A stretch of DNA of 6,974 bases from contig JAAZEC010000081.1 in NCBI GenBank assembly GCA_012512495.1, positions 1-6,974 of the forward strand, written 5' to 3'. Of the stretch, positions 1-5,071 are shown piece after piece. The stretch's first letter is position 1; each line of letters starts with the position of its first letter. A model generated the notes under the pieces. It did not search any database, was not told the origin of the DNA, and saw nothing but the letters and a program-made list of their open reading frames with translations. Position numbers and translations under genes: made by a program. This DNA is from Erysipelothrix sp. (lineage in GTDB: Bacteria; Bacillota_I; Bacilli_A; Erysipelotrichales; Erysipelotrichaceae).

Positions 1-2
1 AC

Positions 3-1151
3 CACAAAGCCTTCCAGAGGATGGGCTTAGACTACGTGGTCGTGAAAGCTGACACTGGGGTCATGGGTGGCCTACTATCTGAAGAGTTCCAGGCACTCTC
101 AGACATTGGTGAAGATATCCTTGTCTTACATGAACCATCTGGCTATTCGACTAACTTGGAGATTGCTGGTTGTGTCATTGAAGAGAATCACGATGATTCT
201 GAAGTACTAGAGAAAGAACTCGTTCTAACACCTAATGCTAAGACGATTGAAGAAGTCACTGATTTCTTACAGAAAGATGTTAAGAACTTCGTTAAGACAC
301 TTATTTACAAGATTGATGAGAAATTCTATGCCATCTGTCTTCGTGGCGATCTCGAGGTCAATGAAGTGAAGCTACAGAAATTACTCGAAGCAGTGAGTGT
401 TGAACTCGCTTCTGCCGATGACGTTGTCAAACTAACGAATGCTCCTGTTGGTTTCGCTGGACCAGTGAACCTAAAGCTTCCTATCATCATGGACCACCAA
501 CTGACGGTCATGAAGAATTTCATCGTCGGCGCGAATCAAGCTGACCACCACTTAATCAATGTCAATCTTACCGATTTTACACCAGAAATCATCGCGGATA
601 TTCGTACCATTAAAGATGGTGATATGTGTGAGAACGGACAAGGACCTGTCTCTTTCAAACGTGGCATTGAAATTGGTAATACCTTCAAGCTTGGTGACAA
701 GTACTCGAAGGCTATGAACCTCTACTTTGCGGATGAGACCAACCACCTTCAACCGGTGATGATGGGCTCCTATGGCATTGGTATCGGTCGTTGCCTGGCC
801 GCTATTGTCCAACAGAACCATCACGATAAGGGTATCTTATGGCCTAAGAACTTAGCCCCTGTCCAAGTGGCTATCGTCCTCATTAATACTAAGGATGAAG
901 TACAGAGCGAAGTCGCTGAGAGCCTATACAATAAACTTAGCCAACTACCACTGGATATTCTGCTTGATGATCGTAAGGAACGCCCTGGTGTCAAATTCAA
1001 TGACATGGATCTCATTGGCGCTTATGCTCGTATCACGGTCGGTAAGACAATCGAAAGCAACCAGGTTGAACTGAAGATCAATGGTCAGGATGAAGTAAAC
1101 CTCGTCAGCCTTGATGACATCGTTGATACCATCACAAACCTATTCAATTAA
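3..1151 (+). CDS. proS: Prolyl-tRNA synthetase, bacterial type with editing domain (5'-truncated by the window edge)
   Basis: This cytosolic class II enzyme charges tRNA-Pro with proline. The open frame enters from the left edge (codons begin at base 3), so the ATG at 21 is internal: it lies in the conserved stretch FQRMGLDYVVVKADTGVMGG that follows motif 2. About 382 residues are visible, against roughly 565 in Bacillus ProS, so about 185 N-terminal residues with motifs 1 and 2 are missing. The INS editing domain that removes mischarged Ala spans about 150-600. It shows the editing-site Lys region (VKTLIYK), the GXXXP loop (GFAGP, 450-464) and the GAN..DHH segment. Class II motif 3 is GSYGIGIGR (765-791), and the C-terminal anticodon-binding domain follows, with DDRKERPGVKF near 974-1006. 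The usual RGIEVGHIF motif reads RGIEIGNTF here. The gene ends at TAA just before a strong terminator. The family assignment is secure. Confidence 0.96.
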   Translation, partial: HKAFQRMGLDYVVVKADTGVMGGLLSEEFQALSDIGEDILVLHEPSGYSTNLEIAGCVIEENHDDSEVLEKELVLTPNAKTIEEVTDFLQKDVKNFVKTLIYKIDEKFYAICLRGDLEVNEVKLQKLLEAVSVELASADDVVKLTNAPVGFAGPVNLKLPIIMDHQLTVMKNFIVGANQADHHLINVNLTDFTPEIIADIRTIKDGDMCENGQGPVSFKRGIEIGNTFKLGDKYSKAMNLYFADETNHLQPVMMGSYGIGIGRCLAAIVQQNHHDKGILWPKNLAPVQVAIVLINTKDEVQSEVAESLYNKLSQLPLDILLDDRKERPGVKFNDMDLIGAYARITVGKTIESNQVELKINGQDEVNLVSLDDIVDTITNLFN

Positions 1152-1154
1152 GCT

Positions 1155-1189
1155 AAACCTCTACCCTACTTCTGGGTAGAGGTTTTTTT
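1155..1189 (+). terminator. Rho-independent terminator of proS
   Basis: A perfect 12-bp stem (AAACCTCTACCC at 1155-1166 and GGGTAGAGGTTT at 1174-1185) closes a 7-base loop and runs into seven T residues (1183-1189). It starts three bases after the proS stop codon, so proS is the last gene of its transcript. Expression of the next gene then needs its own promoter or readthrough. Confidence 0.95.
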
Positions 1190-1196
1190 AGGATCT

Positions 1197-1248
1197 ACCT
1201 CTAATTACTTTTGATAACCAAAAGTAATACTATGTAATTAGAAGAGGT
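1197..1248 (+). promoter_or_regulatory. Overlapping inverted repeats before the lipoprotein gene (operator or RNA switch candidate)
   Basis: Two overlapping dyads are visible. The inner one is a perfect 10-bp repeat, ATTACTTTTG (1204-1213) and CAAAAGTAAT (1219-1228), around five bases. The outer one pairs ACCTCT (1197-1202) with AGAGGT (1243-1248) and AATTAC (1203-1208) with GTAATT (1234-1239), leaving three bases bulged. Bases 1204-1208 are shared, so the two full stems exclude each other. Only the outer stem covers the ribosome binding site. As DNA, the inner dyad overlaps a possible -35 box and could be a repressor operator. Which reading is right depends on where transcription starts. No T-run follows, so this is not a terminator. 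Confidence 0.5.
1211..1238 (+). promoter_or_regulatory. Candidate promoter of the lipoprotein gene
   Basis: TTGATA (1211-1216) and TGTAAT (1233-1238) each match the sigma-70/sigma-A consensus at five of six positions, with a 16-base spacer. They are the best pair in the gap between the proS terminator and the ATG at 1256. If used, transcription would start near 1245, inside the ribosome binding site. That would leave an almost leaderless mRNA, which counts against it. I saw no better pair upstream. Confidence 0.35.
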
Positions 1249-1249
1249 G
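1243..1249 (+). promoter_or_regulatory. Ribosome binding site of the lipoprotein gene
   Basis: AGAGGTG lies six bases before the ATG at 1256 and matches the 16S anti-Shine-Dalgarno well. It overlaps an in-frame GTG (1247-1249), which rules out that GTG as the start. The same bases can pair with ACCTCT at 1197-1202. Confidence 0.75.
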
Positions 1250-1255
1250 AAAACT

Positions 1256-1663
1256 ATGAAAGCAATGAGAATTCTTTTGAGTGTGTTAACCGTAACCTGT
1301 ATCCTGTTGATGAGTGGATGTGATAACGAAGATAACTCTGGCTCCAATCAAGAAGCAATCACCAAGATTGTACTGACAGATGACTCCACCAGCAAAGAGT
1401 TCACGGATGCGGATTCAATCGCTTTATTCAAACAACTGGTGGATGAGATTGAGAAAGCCAGTCCAGTAGCCGATGGATTCGAAACTGACTTTTTGTACTC
1501 GATAGATGCCGATGGATCTTATAATAATGTGGAGTCCTTACAGTATGATAAGAGTGATGAGATGATTTTGTTTACACGAAACAAGACATCCGATCAATAT
1601 CGCTTCGATCTGGACAGTGAGGCTGCCAACTTACTCGATCAGCTAATCAACAATTTCAAGTAA
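1256..1663 (+). CDS. Small predicted lipoprotein of unknown function
   Basis: I do not recognise a named family with certainty. The 135-residue protein begins MKAMR, followed by a hydrophobic segment (residues 6-20) and a lipobox-like MSGC. Cys22 is the likely lipidation and cleavage site, so the mature protein of about 114 residues would sit on the outer face of the cytoplasmic membrane. Met at the -3 position of the lipobox is less usual than Leu but tolerated. A flexible acidic linker (DNEDNSGSNQE) leads to a small acidic domain with the run AITKIVLTDD, an acidic helix (SIALFKQLVDEIEKA) and a final helix (SEAANLLDQLINNF). The pattern loosely resembles small YhfM-type Bacillus lipoprotein domains, but that is a guess. 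The start is set by the AGAGGTG ribosome binding site six bases upstream. The gene stands alone between two terminators. Confidence 0.8.
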   Translation: MKAMRILLSVLTVTCILLMSGCDNEDNSGSNQEAITKIVLTDDSTSKEFTDADSIALFKQLVDEIEKASPVADGFETDFLYSIDADGSYNNVESLQYDKSDEMILFTRNKTSDQYRFDLDSEAANLLDQLINNFK

Positions 1664-1664
1664 C

Positions 1665-1702
1665 AAAAAACATCAGGATTGATGAATCAGTCCTGATGTT
1701 TT
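1665..1702. terminator. Bidirectional Rho-independent terminator between convergent genes
   Basis: AAAACATCAGGA (1667-1678) pairs perfectly with TCCTGATGTTTT (1691-1702). The stem extends inward by TTGA/TCAG (one G-T wobble) to a TGAA loop, giving about 16 pairs. An A-run (1665-1670) lies on the left and TTTT (1699-1702) on the right, so both strands yield a hairpin followed by U residues. The minus-strand U-run is longer. It ends the lipoprotein transcript from the left and the thrS/membrane-protein transcript from the right. Confidence 0.92.
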
Positions 1703-1706
1703 AGAT

Positions 1707-2117
1707 TTAATGGTACTCTACTTTATTCTCAAGCTTAAACAGCTTTACGACGTATACAATGAATAAGACGATACAAAGTATCAGTGCCACGTTAGTAGCC
1801 CAACCGATCGTCAGACTCAAGAACACATACGAGATCACCAGACAAAGAAGTGAAGCAAGGATTAGCCAGGTCATTTTTTTGTCTTTTTTGTGAGCGCTCT
1901 GTAGCATTTTGAACACTTCCTTGGTACCAGCTAAGTTGGTTCTTTTCGCAAACAATCCTACTAGTGCTTCCACAATAATCATCACCAGTAAAGCATGAAT
2001 CGACCAGTAAAGGATCAGCGTGAACGGATTACTCGTCAAATTGGAAAGCACAAACATCTCCAAAATCGTAGCAACTCCCAGTGAAACGATAAAGCCGACA
2101 AGCGTTAGTATTAACAT
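1707..2117 (-). CDS. Four-helix integral membrane protein of unknown function, downstream of thrS
   Basis: I do not recognise the family. From the ATG at 2117 the protein has 136 residues and four predicted membrane helices: about 2-24, 31-56, 82-104 and 105-126. The loop between helices 2 and 3 (57-81) is strongly basic (KR, then HKKDKK), which places it, and both termini, in the cytoplasm by the positive-inside rule. The C-terminal tail is short (KLENKVEYH). The ATG lies one base after the thrS stop codon (TAG-C-ATG), so translation is probably coupled to thrS termination; a weak GAAG lies seven bases upstream. An in-frame TTG at 2156 would add 13 residues and overlap thrS by 38 bases. It has no ribosome binding site, but it would supply a basic cytoplasmic N-terminus, so the start is not settled. 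The gene ends at the bidirectional terminator and shares the T-box-controlled thrS transcript. Confidence 0.75.
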   Translation of the reverse strand: MLILTLVGFIVSLGVATILEMFVLSNLTSNPFTLILYWSIHALLVMIIVEALVGLFAKRTNLAGTKEVFKMLQSAHKKDKKMTWLILASLLCLVISYVFLSLTIGWATNVALILCIVLFIVYVVKLFKLENKVEYH

Positions 2118-2118
2118 G

Positions 2119-3888
2119 CTAGGACTTCGCTTCGACTTGTTGTTTGAACCAGTCAATGAAATCAGTTTGGCTCATTGTGAGTGAATCCTTGGAACCATAC
2201 TGTCTGATGTTGACACTCTTGTTCTCAATCTCACCATCGCCCACAACGACCTGTAGAGGAATCTTGTTAACCTGTGCCTCACGTAAACGGAAACCTAGTT
2301 TCTCATTTCTTCCATCCACCTCAACACGGCAACCCGCCGCAAGCAACAATTGCTTGATCTCATTGGCATATTCCATGTGGAACTCGGTATTGACCGGTAG
2401 AATAGTGACCTGTTGCCAGGATAGCCACAATGGGAAGGCACCCTTGTAACGCTCAATTAGATAAGCGACAAAACGTTCCATGGTCGATACGACACCACGG
2501 TGGATAACCACTGGACGGTGATTGTTCTTGCCATCCTCACCCACGTAAGTCAAATCAAAACGTTCAGGTAATAAGAAGTCTAGTTGAATAGTCGAGAGTG
2601 TTTCCGAACTACCAAGAGCTGTCTTCACTTCGACATCTAGTTTAGGGCCATAGAAAGCCGCTTCACCGATGGCCTCATAATAAGGTAGATCCATTTCATC
2701 CATCGCTTCACGAAGCATGGTTTCAGCTTTTTGCCACATTGCGTCATCATCAAAGTACTTCTCTTTATCCTCTGGATCACGATAAGAGATTCTAAACTCA
2801 TATTCATCAATCTTGAAGTCCTTATAAACAGCAACAATCAATTCCAGAGTTCTCTTAAACTCATCCTTAATTTGATCCTGACGAACAAAGATATGCGCAT
2901 CATTCAGAGTCATTTCCCGGACTCTCTGTAAGCCTGATAGTGCACCACTCTTTTCATAGCGATGCATCATCCCCAACTCAGCAATCCTAATAGGTAATTC
3001 ACGATAGGAGTGGATGTCCTGACGATAGATATCCATATGGTGTGGGCAATTCATTGGGCGTAAGACCAATTGTTCGCCATCACCCATATCCATCGGTGGG
3101 AACATGTTCTCATGGTAATGATCCCAGTGACCAGAAGTCTTATAGAACTCCACATTGGCCATGATAGGTGTATAGACGTGCATGTAGCCTAGGCTCAGCT
3201 CTAGATCAGTAATATAGCGCTCAATCACACGGCGGATAGTAGCCCCACGTGGTAGCCAGAAAGGCAAGCCCGAGCCGACTTCAGGGTTTAAATGGAACAG
3301 CTTGAGTTCCTTACCAATCTTACGATGGTCGCGTTGTTTCGCTTCTTCAATCTTCTCCAAATAAGCATCCAAATCTTCTTGTGAATAGAACGAAAAGCCA
3401 TAGACGCGCTGTAACATCTTGTTATCAGCATCGCCCTTCCAATAAGCACCCGCCAGTTTATTCAGCTTAAAGTGCTTCATGACTTTGGTCGATTCGACAT
3501 GGGGTCCACGACACAAGTCGACAAACTCGTCTTGTTTATAGGCGGAAATGACGGTCTCATTCTCATCCATCCTATTGATTAGATCTAGTTTGTACTCGTC
3601 ATCCTGAAACATTTCTAACGCTTCACTCTTCGATAATTCAATACGTGTGATATGCTTGTTAGACTTAGCAATTTTCTTCATTTCTTTTTCAATACGAGGC
3701 AGATCCTCTTCCGTAATCGCAATCGAGCCAGTATCCACATCGTAGTAGAAACCCTCTTCTACGACTGGTCCCACCCAGAATTTAGACTCTGGGAAAAGTC
3801 GCTTAATCGCATGGGCCATCAAGTGGGCTGTCGAGTGATTTAAAATACTCAGTTCTTCATCTTTTCTAAAATCTAGTCCAAAACTCAT
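2119..3888 (-). CDS. thrS: Threonyl-tRNA synthetase lacking the N-terminal TGS domain
   Basis: This cytosolic class II enzyme charges tRNA-Thr and edits mischarged Ser. At 589 residues it is about 50 shorter than E. coli or Bacillus ThrS, because it begins directly at the editing domain and has no TGS domain. The editing site shows HSTAH (H18, H22) and CRGPH (C126, H130). The catalytic core carries the three zinc ligands C281 (RPMNCPHH), H332 (NDAHIF) and H463 (VIHRGVVSTMERF), motif 2 around MHRYEKSG (R310) and TIQLDF (433-438). The anticodon-binding domain occupies about 490-589, with DGRNEKLGFRLREA. The start at 3888 is fixed by AAGGAG six bases upstream; the frame stays open to 3963, but that stretch encodes the T-box terminator. 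Expression should rise when tRNA-Thr is uncharged. A small membrane-protein gene follows in the same transcript. Confidence 0.97.
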   Translation of the reverse strand: MSFGLDFRKDEELSILNHSTAHLMAHAIKRLFPESKFWVGPVVEEGFYYDVDTGSIAITEEDLPRIEKEMKKIAKSNKHITRIELSKSEALEMFQDDEYKLDLINRMDENETVISAYKQDEFVDLCRGPHVESTKVMKHFKLNKLAGAYWKGDADNKMLQRVYGFSFYSQEDLDAYLEKIEEAKQRDHRKIGKELKLFHLNPEVGSGLPFWLPRGATIRRVIERYITDLELSLGYMHVYTPIMANVEFYKTSGHWDHYHENMFPPMDMGDGEQLVLRPMNCPHHMDIYRQDIHSYRELPIRIAELGMMHRYEKSGALSGLQRVREMTLNDAHIFVRQDQIKDEFKRTLELIVAVYKDFKIDEYEFRISYRDPEDKEKYFDDDAMWQKAETMLREAMDEMDLPYYEAIGEAAFYGPKLDVEVKTALGSSETLSTIQLDFLLPERFDLTYVGEDGKNNHRPVVIHRGVVSTMERFVAYLIERYKGAFPLWLSWQQVTILPVNTEFHMEYANEIKQLLLAAGCRVEVDGRNEKLGFRLREAQVNKIPLQVVVGDGEIENKSVNIRQYGSKDSLTMSQTDFIDWFKQQVEAKS

Positions 3889-3894
3889 GTCAGT

Positions 3895-3900
3895 CTCCTT
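3895..3900 (-). promoter_or_regulatory. Ribosome binding site of thrS
   Basis: AAGGAG on the minus strand lies six bases before the ATG at 3888. It fixes the thrS start and shows that the longer open frame reaching 3963 is leader RNA. Confidence 0.9.
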
Positions 3901-3903
3901 TTC

Positions 3904-3949
3904 AAAATAAAAGGTGCTACCCAAGGACGCTAATGCGTGGTACCACCTT
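3904..3949 (-). terminator. T-box attenuator: terminator and competing antiterminator
   Basis: On the minus strand, AAGGTG (3949-3944) pairs with CACCTT (3916-3911) and TACC pairs with GGTA. The U-rich run TTTTATTTT (3912-3904) completes the terminator. The alternative antiterminator pairs AAGG (3949-3946) with CCTT (3926-3923) and ACGC with GCGT around ATTA, leaving the seven-base bulge TGGTACC. In that bulge TGGT can pair with an ACCA tRNA 3' end. The T-box core AAGGTGGTACCACG (3949-3936) matches the family consensus closely. Confidence 0.93.
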
Positions 3950-4101
3950 ACTTTTCTTCTCAAAACGTTAACGCCGCTATACGAAGTTCTTTCAAGAACT
4001 TAACTCACAAGTGGTAACTCAATTCCTTGGTTAAACCTTCTCACCCAACAGGTTCTCTCTTTAAACAAAGGTAAATGAATCATGTCTTGTTCACTGTTTA
4101 T
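3904..4101 (-). ncRNA. T-box riboswitch leader of thrS (tRNA-Thr sensing, ACC specifier)
   Basis: This 5' leader should read the charging state of tRNA-Thr and allow thrS transcription when the tRNA is uncharged. Stem I begins with AAC (4098-4096) paired to GTT (4004-4002). A K-turn follows: three-base bulge AGT (4095-4093), tandem GA (4092-4091) facing GA (4006-4005), then ACAAG (4090-4086) with CTTGT (4011-4007). The specifier codon ACC (Thr) lies at 4015-4013 and is followed by A. The distal arm carries AGAGAG and a GTTGGGTGAGA loop closed by AACC/GGTT. A hairpin of AAGTTC (4001-3996) and GAACTT (3989-3984) follows, then about 34 bases with at most a weak hairpin just before the T-box (near 3968-3950), then the antiterminator/terminator. 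I could not identify a Stem II with IIA/B pseudoknot, and the leader is short (about 200 bases). The transcription start is inferred from the promoter. Confidence 0.93.
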
Positions 4102-4107
4102 ATTGTA

Positions 4108-4135
4108 ATTATAACTGTAAAACATTTTTTGTCAA
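4108..4135 (-). promoter_or_regulatory. Consensus sigma-A promoter of thrS
   Basis: On the minus strand TTGACA (4135-4130) and TATAAT (4113-4108) are both perfect matches, separated by 16 bases. Transcription should start near 4101, just before the T-box K-turn strand. The -35 box begins at the base after the TGA stop of the upstream lactonase gene (4138-4136). A perfect promoter suits a leader whose control lies at attenuation rather than initiation. Confidence 0.9.
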
Positions 4136-5071
4136 TCAGACCAACACACAAACCGGTTCGCTAACCTTAACTTCATAGTCATAAGACAGCTGACCAGTTT
4201 CTTGATCTCTTTTAAAAAAGACCAGATTGTCGGAATCCTTGTTCGCAACAATCAGATGATCCTCTTGAGCACTCAGGTTGATATCCCGGGGATGTAACCC
4301 ACCACTCTTCAAATATTGAACCCTCTTAACCAGATGGTCCTCAACCTTAAATACCGTGATAGCTTCCTCGTTATTGCGAGTTGAGGTGTAAATGAACTGG
4401 TTATCGGCCGACATACGAATCGCCGCAGCGTTATTACCCTCGCTCTTTTCATCCAACAGAATGCTCTCGCGTTGAATGACCTTGAACTCAAGTCCAGTTC
4501 TTTCAAGCACTAATAATTCATTGGATAATTCACTTAATAGATAAAAATACTGCTCATCGTAACTGGTCACAAAGTGGCGTGGACCAATGTTCTCTTTAAA
4601 CTGATGAACACTCACCAGATTGAACTCATAATCGTAGGTGACTAGCTGATTCAGACCTAAATCACAGACAATAATGTGTTCACCATCTTTCGTGAAGTAC
4701 ACGAAGTGTTGATGGGAACCCTCACCAGATACGATACGCTTGGCCAATTTCCATTCGCCCTCAACCTTGGTAAAGAACTGTAACGAGCCCTCACCGTAAT
4801 TAGTGCTCGCAAGCAAATCCTTCGTCGGATGAATCGCAAGATGGCAGGATGCGTTAGTTTCTCCGCTGTATACTTTGCCCTCATCTAAGATAAGGATACC
4901 AGCGCCCTGTGCATCACTGAAGACAGAATAAACCTGCTCGTCCCTTCTTACCAGATACGTGCACGCTTTTTCTTTATGGACCAGTCTGACAGCGAGGGTC
5001 TCAAGGTCAAGTGCCATGATTCCCTCTGAGTCGCGACGGGTATAAGTACCAATTAATAGTTCATTCTTCAA
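4136..5071 (-). CDS. 6-phosphogluconolactonase-like protein (lactonase family, seven-bladed propeller)
   Basis: Members related to E. coli Pgl (YbhE) and Bacillus YkgB hydrolyse 6-phosphogluconolactone in the oxidative pentose phosphate pathway; substrate identity here is inferred. The 311-residue soluble protein (no signal peptide) is slightly short for the family (about 330-350). Family signatures run in order: IGTYTRRDSEGI (7-18), HPTKDLLASTNYGEGS (81-96), SHQHFVYFTKDG (119-130) with CDLGLNQLVTYD, GPRHFV (163-168) with LSELSNELLVLE, AAAIRMSADNQFIYTSTRNNE (215-235), HPRDINLS (260-267), ANKDSDNLVFF (276-286) and ETGQL, ending in EPVCVLV. The start is TTG at 5071, overlapping the peptidase TGA by two bases. 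It is supported by AAAAGGGTGA nine bases upstream and by IGTYT, which an ATG-only start (Met19) would remove. No terminator follows. The ROK sugar kinase in the same operon fits a role in sugar-phosphate metabolism. Confidence 0.88.
   Translation of the reverse strand: MKNELLIGTYTRRDSEGIMALDLETLAVRLVHKEKACTYLVRRDEQVYSVFSDAQGAGILILDEGKVYSGETNASCHLAIHPTKDLLASTNYGEGSLQFFTKVEGEWKLAKRIVSGEGSHQHFVYFTKDGEHIIVCDLGLNQLVTYDYEFNLVSVHQFKENIGPRHFVTSYDEQYFYLLSELSNELLVLERTGLEFKVIQRESILLDEKSEGNNAAAIRMSADNQFIYTSTRNNEEAITVFKVEDHLVKRVQYLKSGGLHPRDINLSAQEDHLIVANKDSDNLVFFKRDQETGQLSYDYEVKVSEPVCVLV

Noticed and set aside
21..23. ATG at 21 as a proS start
   Set aside because: It falls inside a conserved ProRS segment and the frame is open to the window edge, so the gene is truncated rather than short.
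552..824. Open frame on the minus strand opposite proS
   Set aside because: It is antisense to the ProRS catalytic and editing domain coding sequence, with no independent support.
1247..1255. GTG at 1247 as start of the lipoprotein gene
   Set aside because: The GTG is part of the ribosome binding site AGAGGTG for the ATG at 1256, and nothing suitable precedes it.
2118..2156. TTG at 2156 as start of the membrane protein
   Set aside because: No ribosome binding site precedes it, and the extra residues are the thrS 3' end read in another frame. The ATG at 2117 directly after the thrS stop is preferred, though the basic residues of the extension keep some doubt.
2144..2449. Open frame on the plus strand opposite the thrS 3' end
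   Set aside because: It lies fully antisense to a conserved enzyme and has a Ser/Pro/Arg-rich low-quality product, with no promoter or ribosome binding site seen.
3889..3963. In-frame 25-codon upstream extension of thrS
   Set aside because: The bases encode the T-box antiterminator/terminator and the AAGGAG ribosome binding site. The residues do not resemble a TGS domain, so this is leader RNA.
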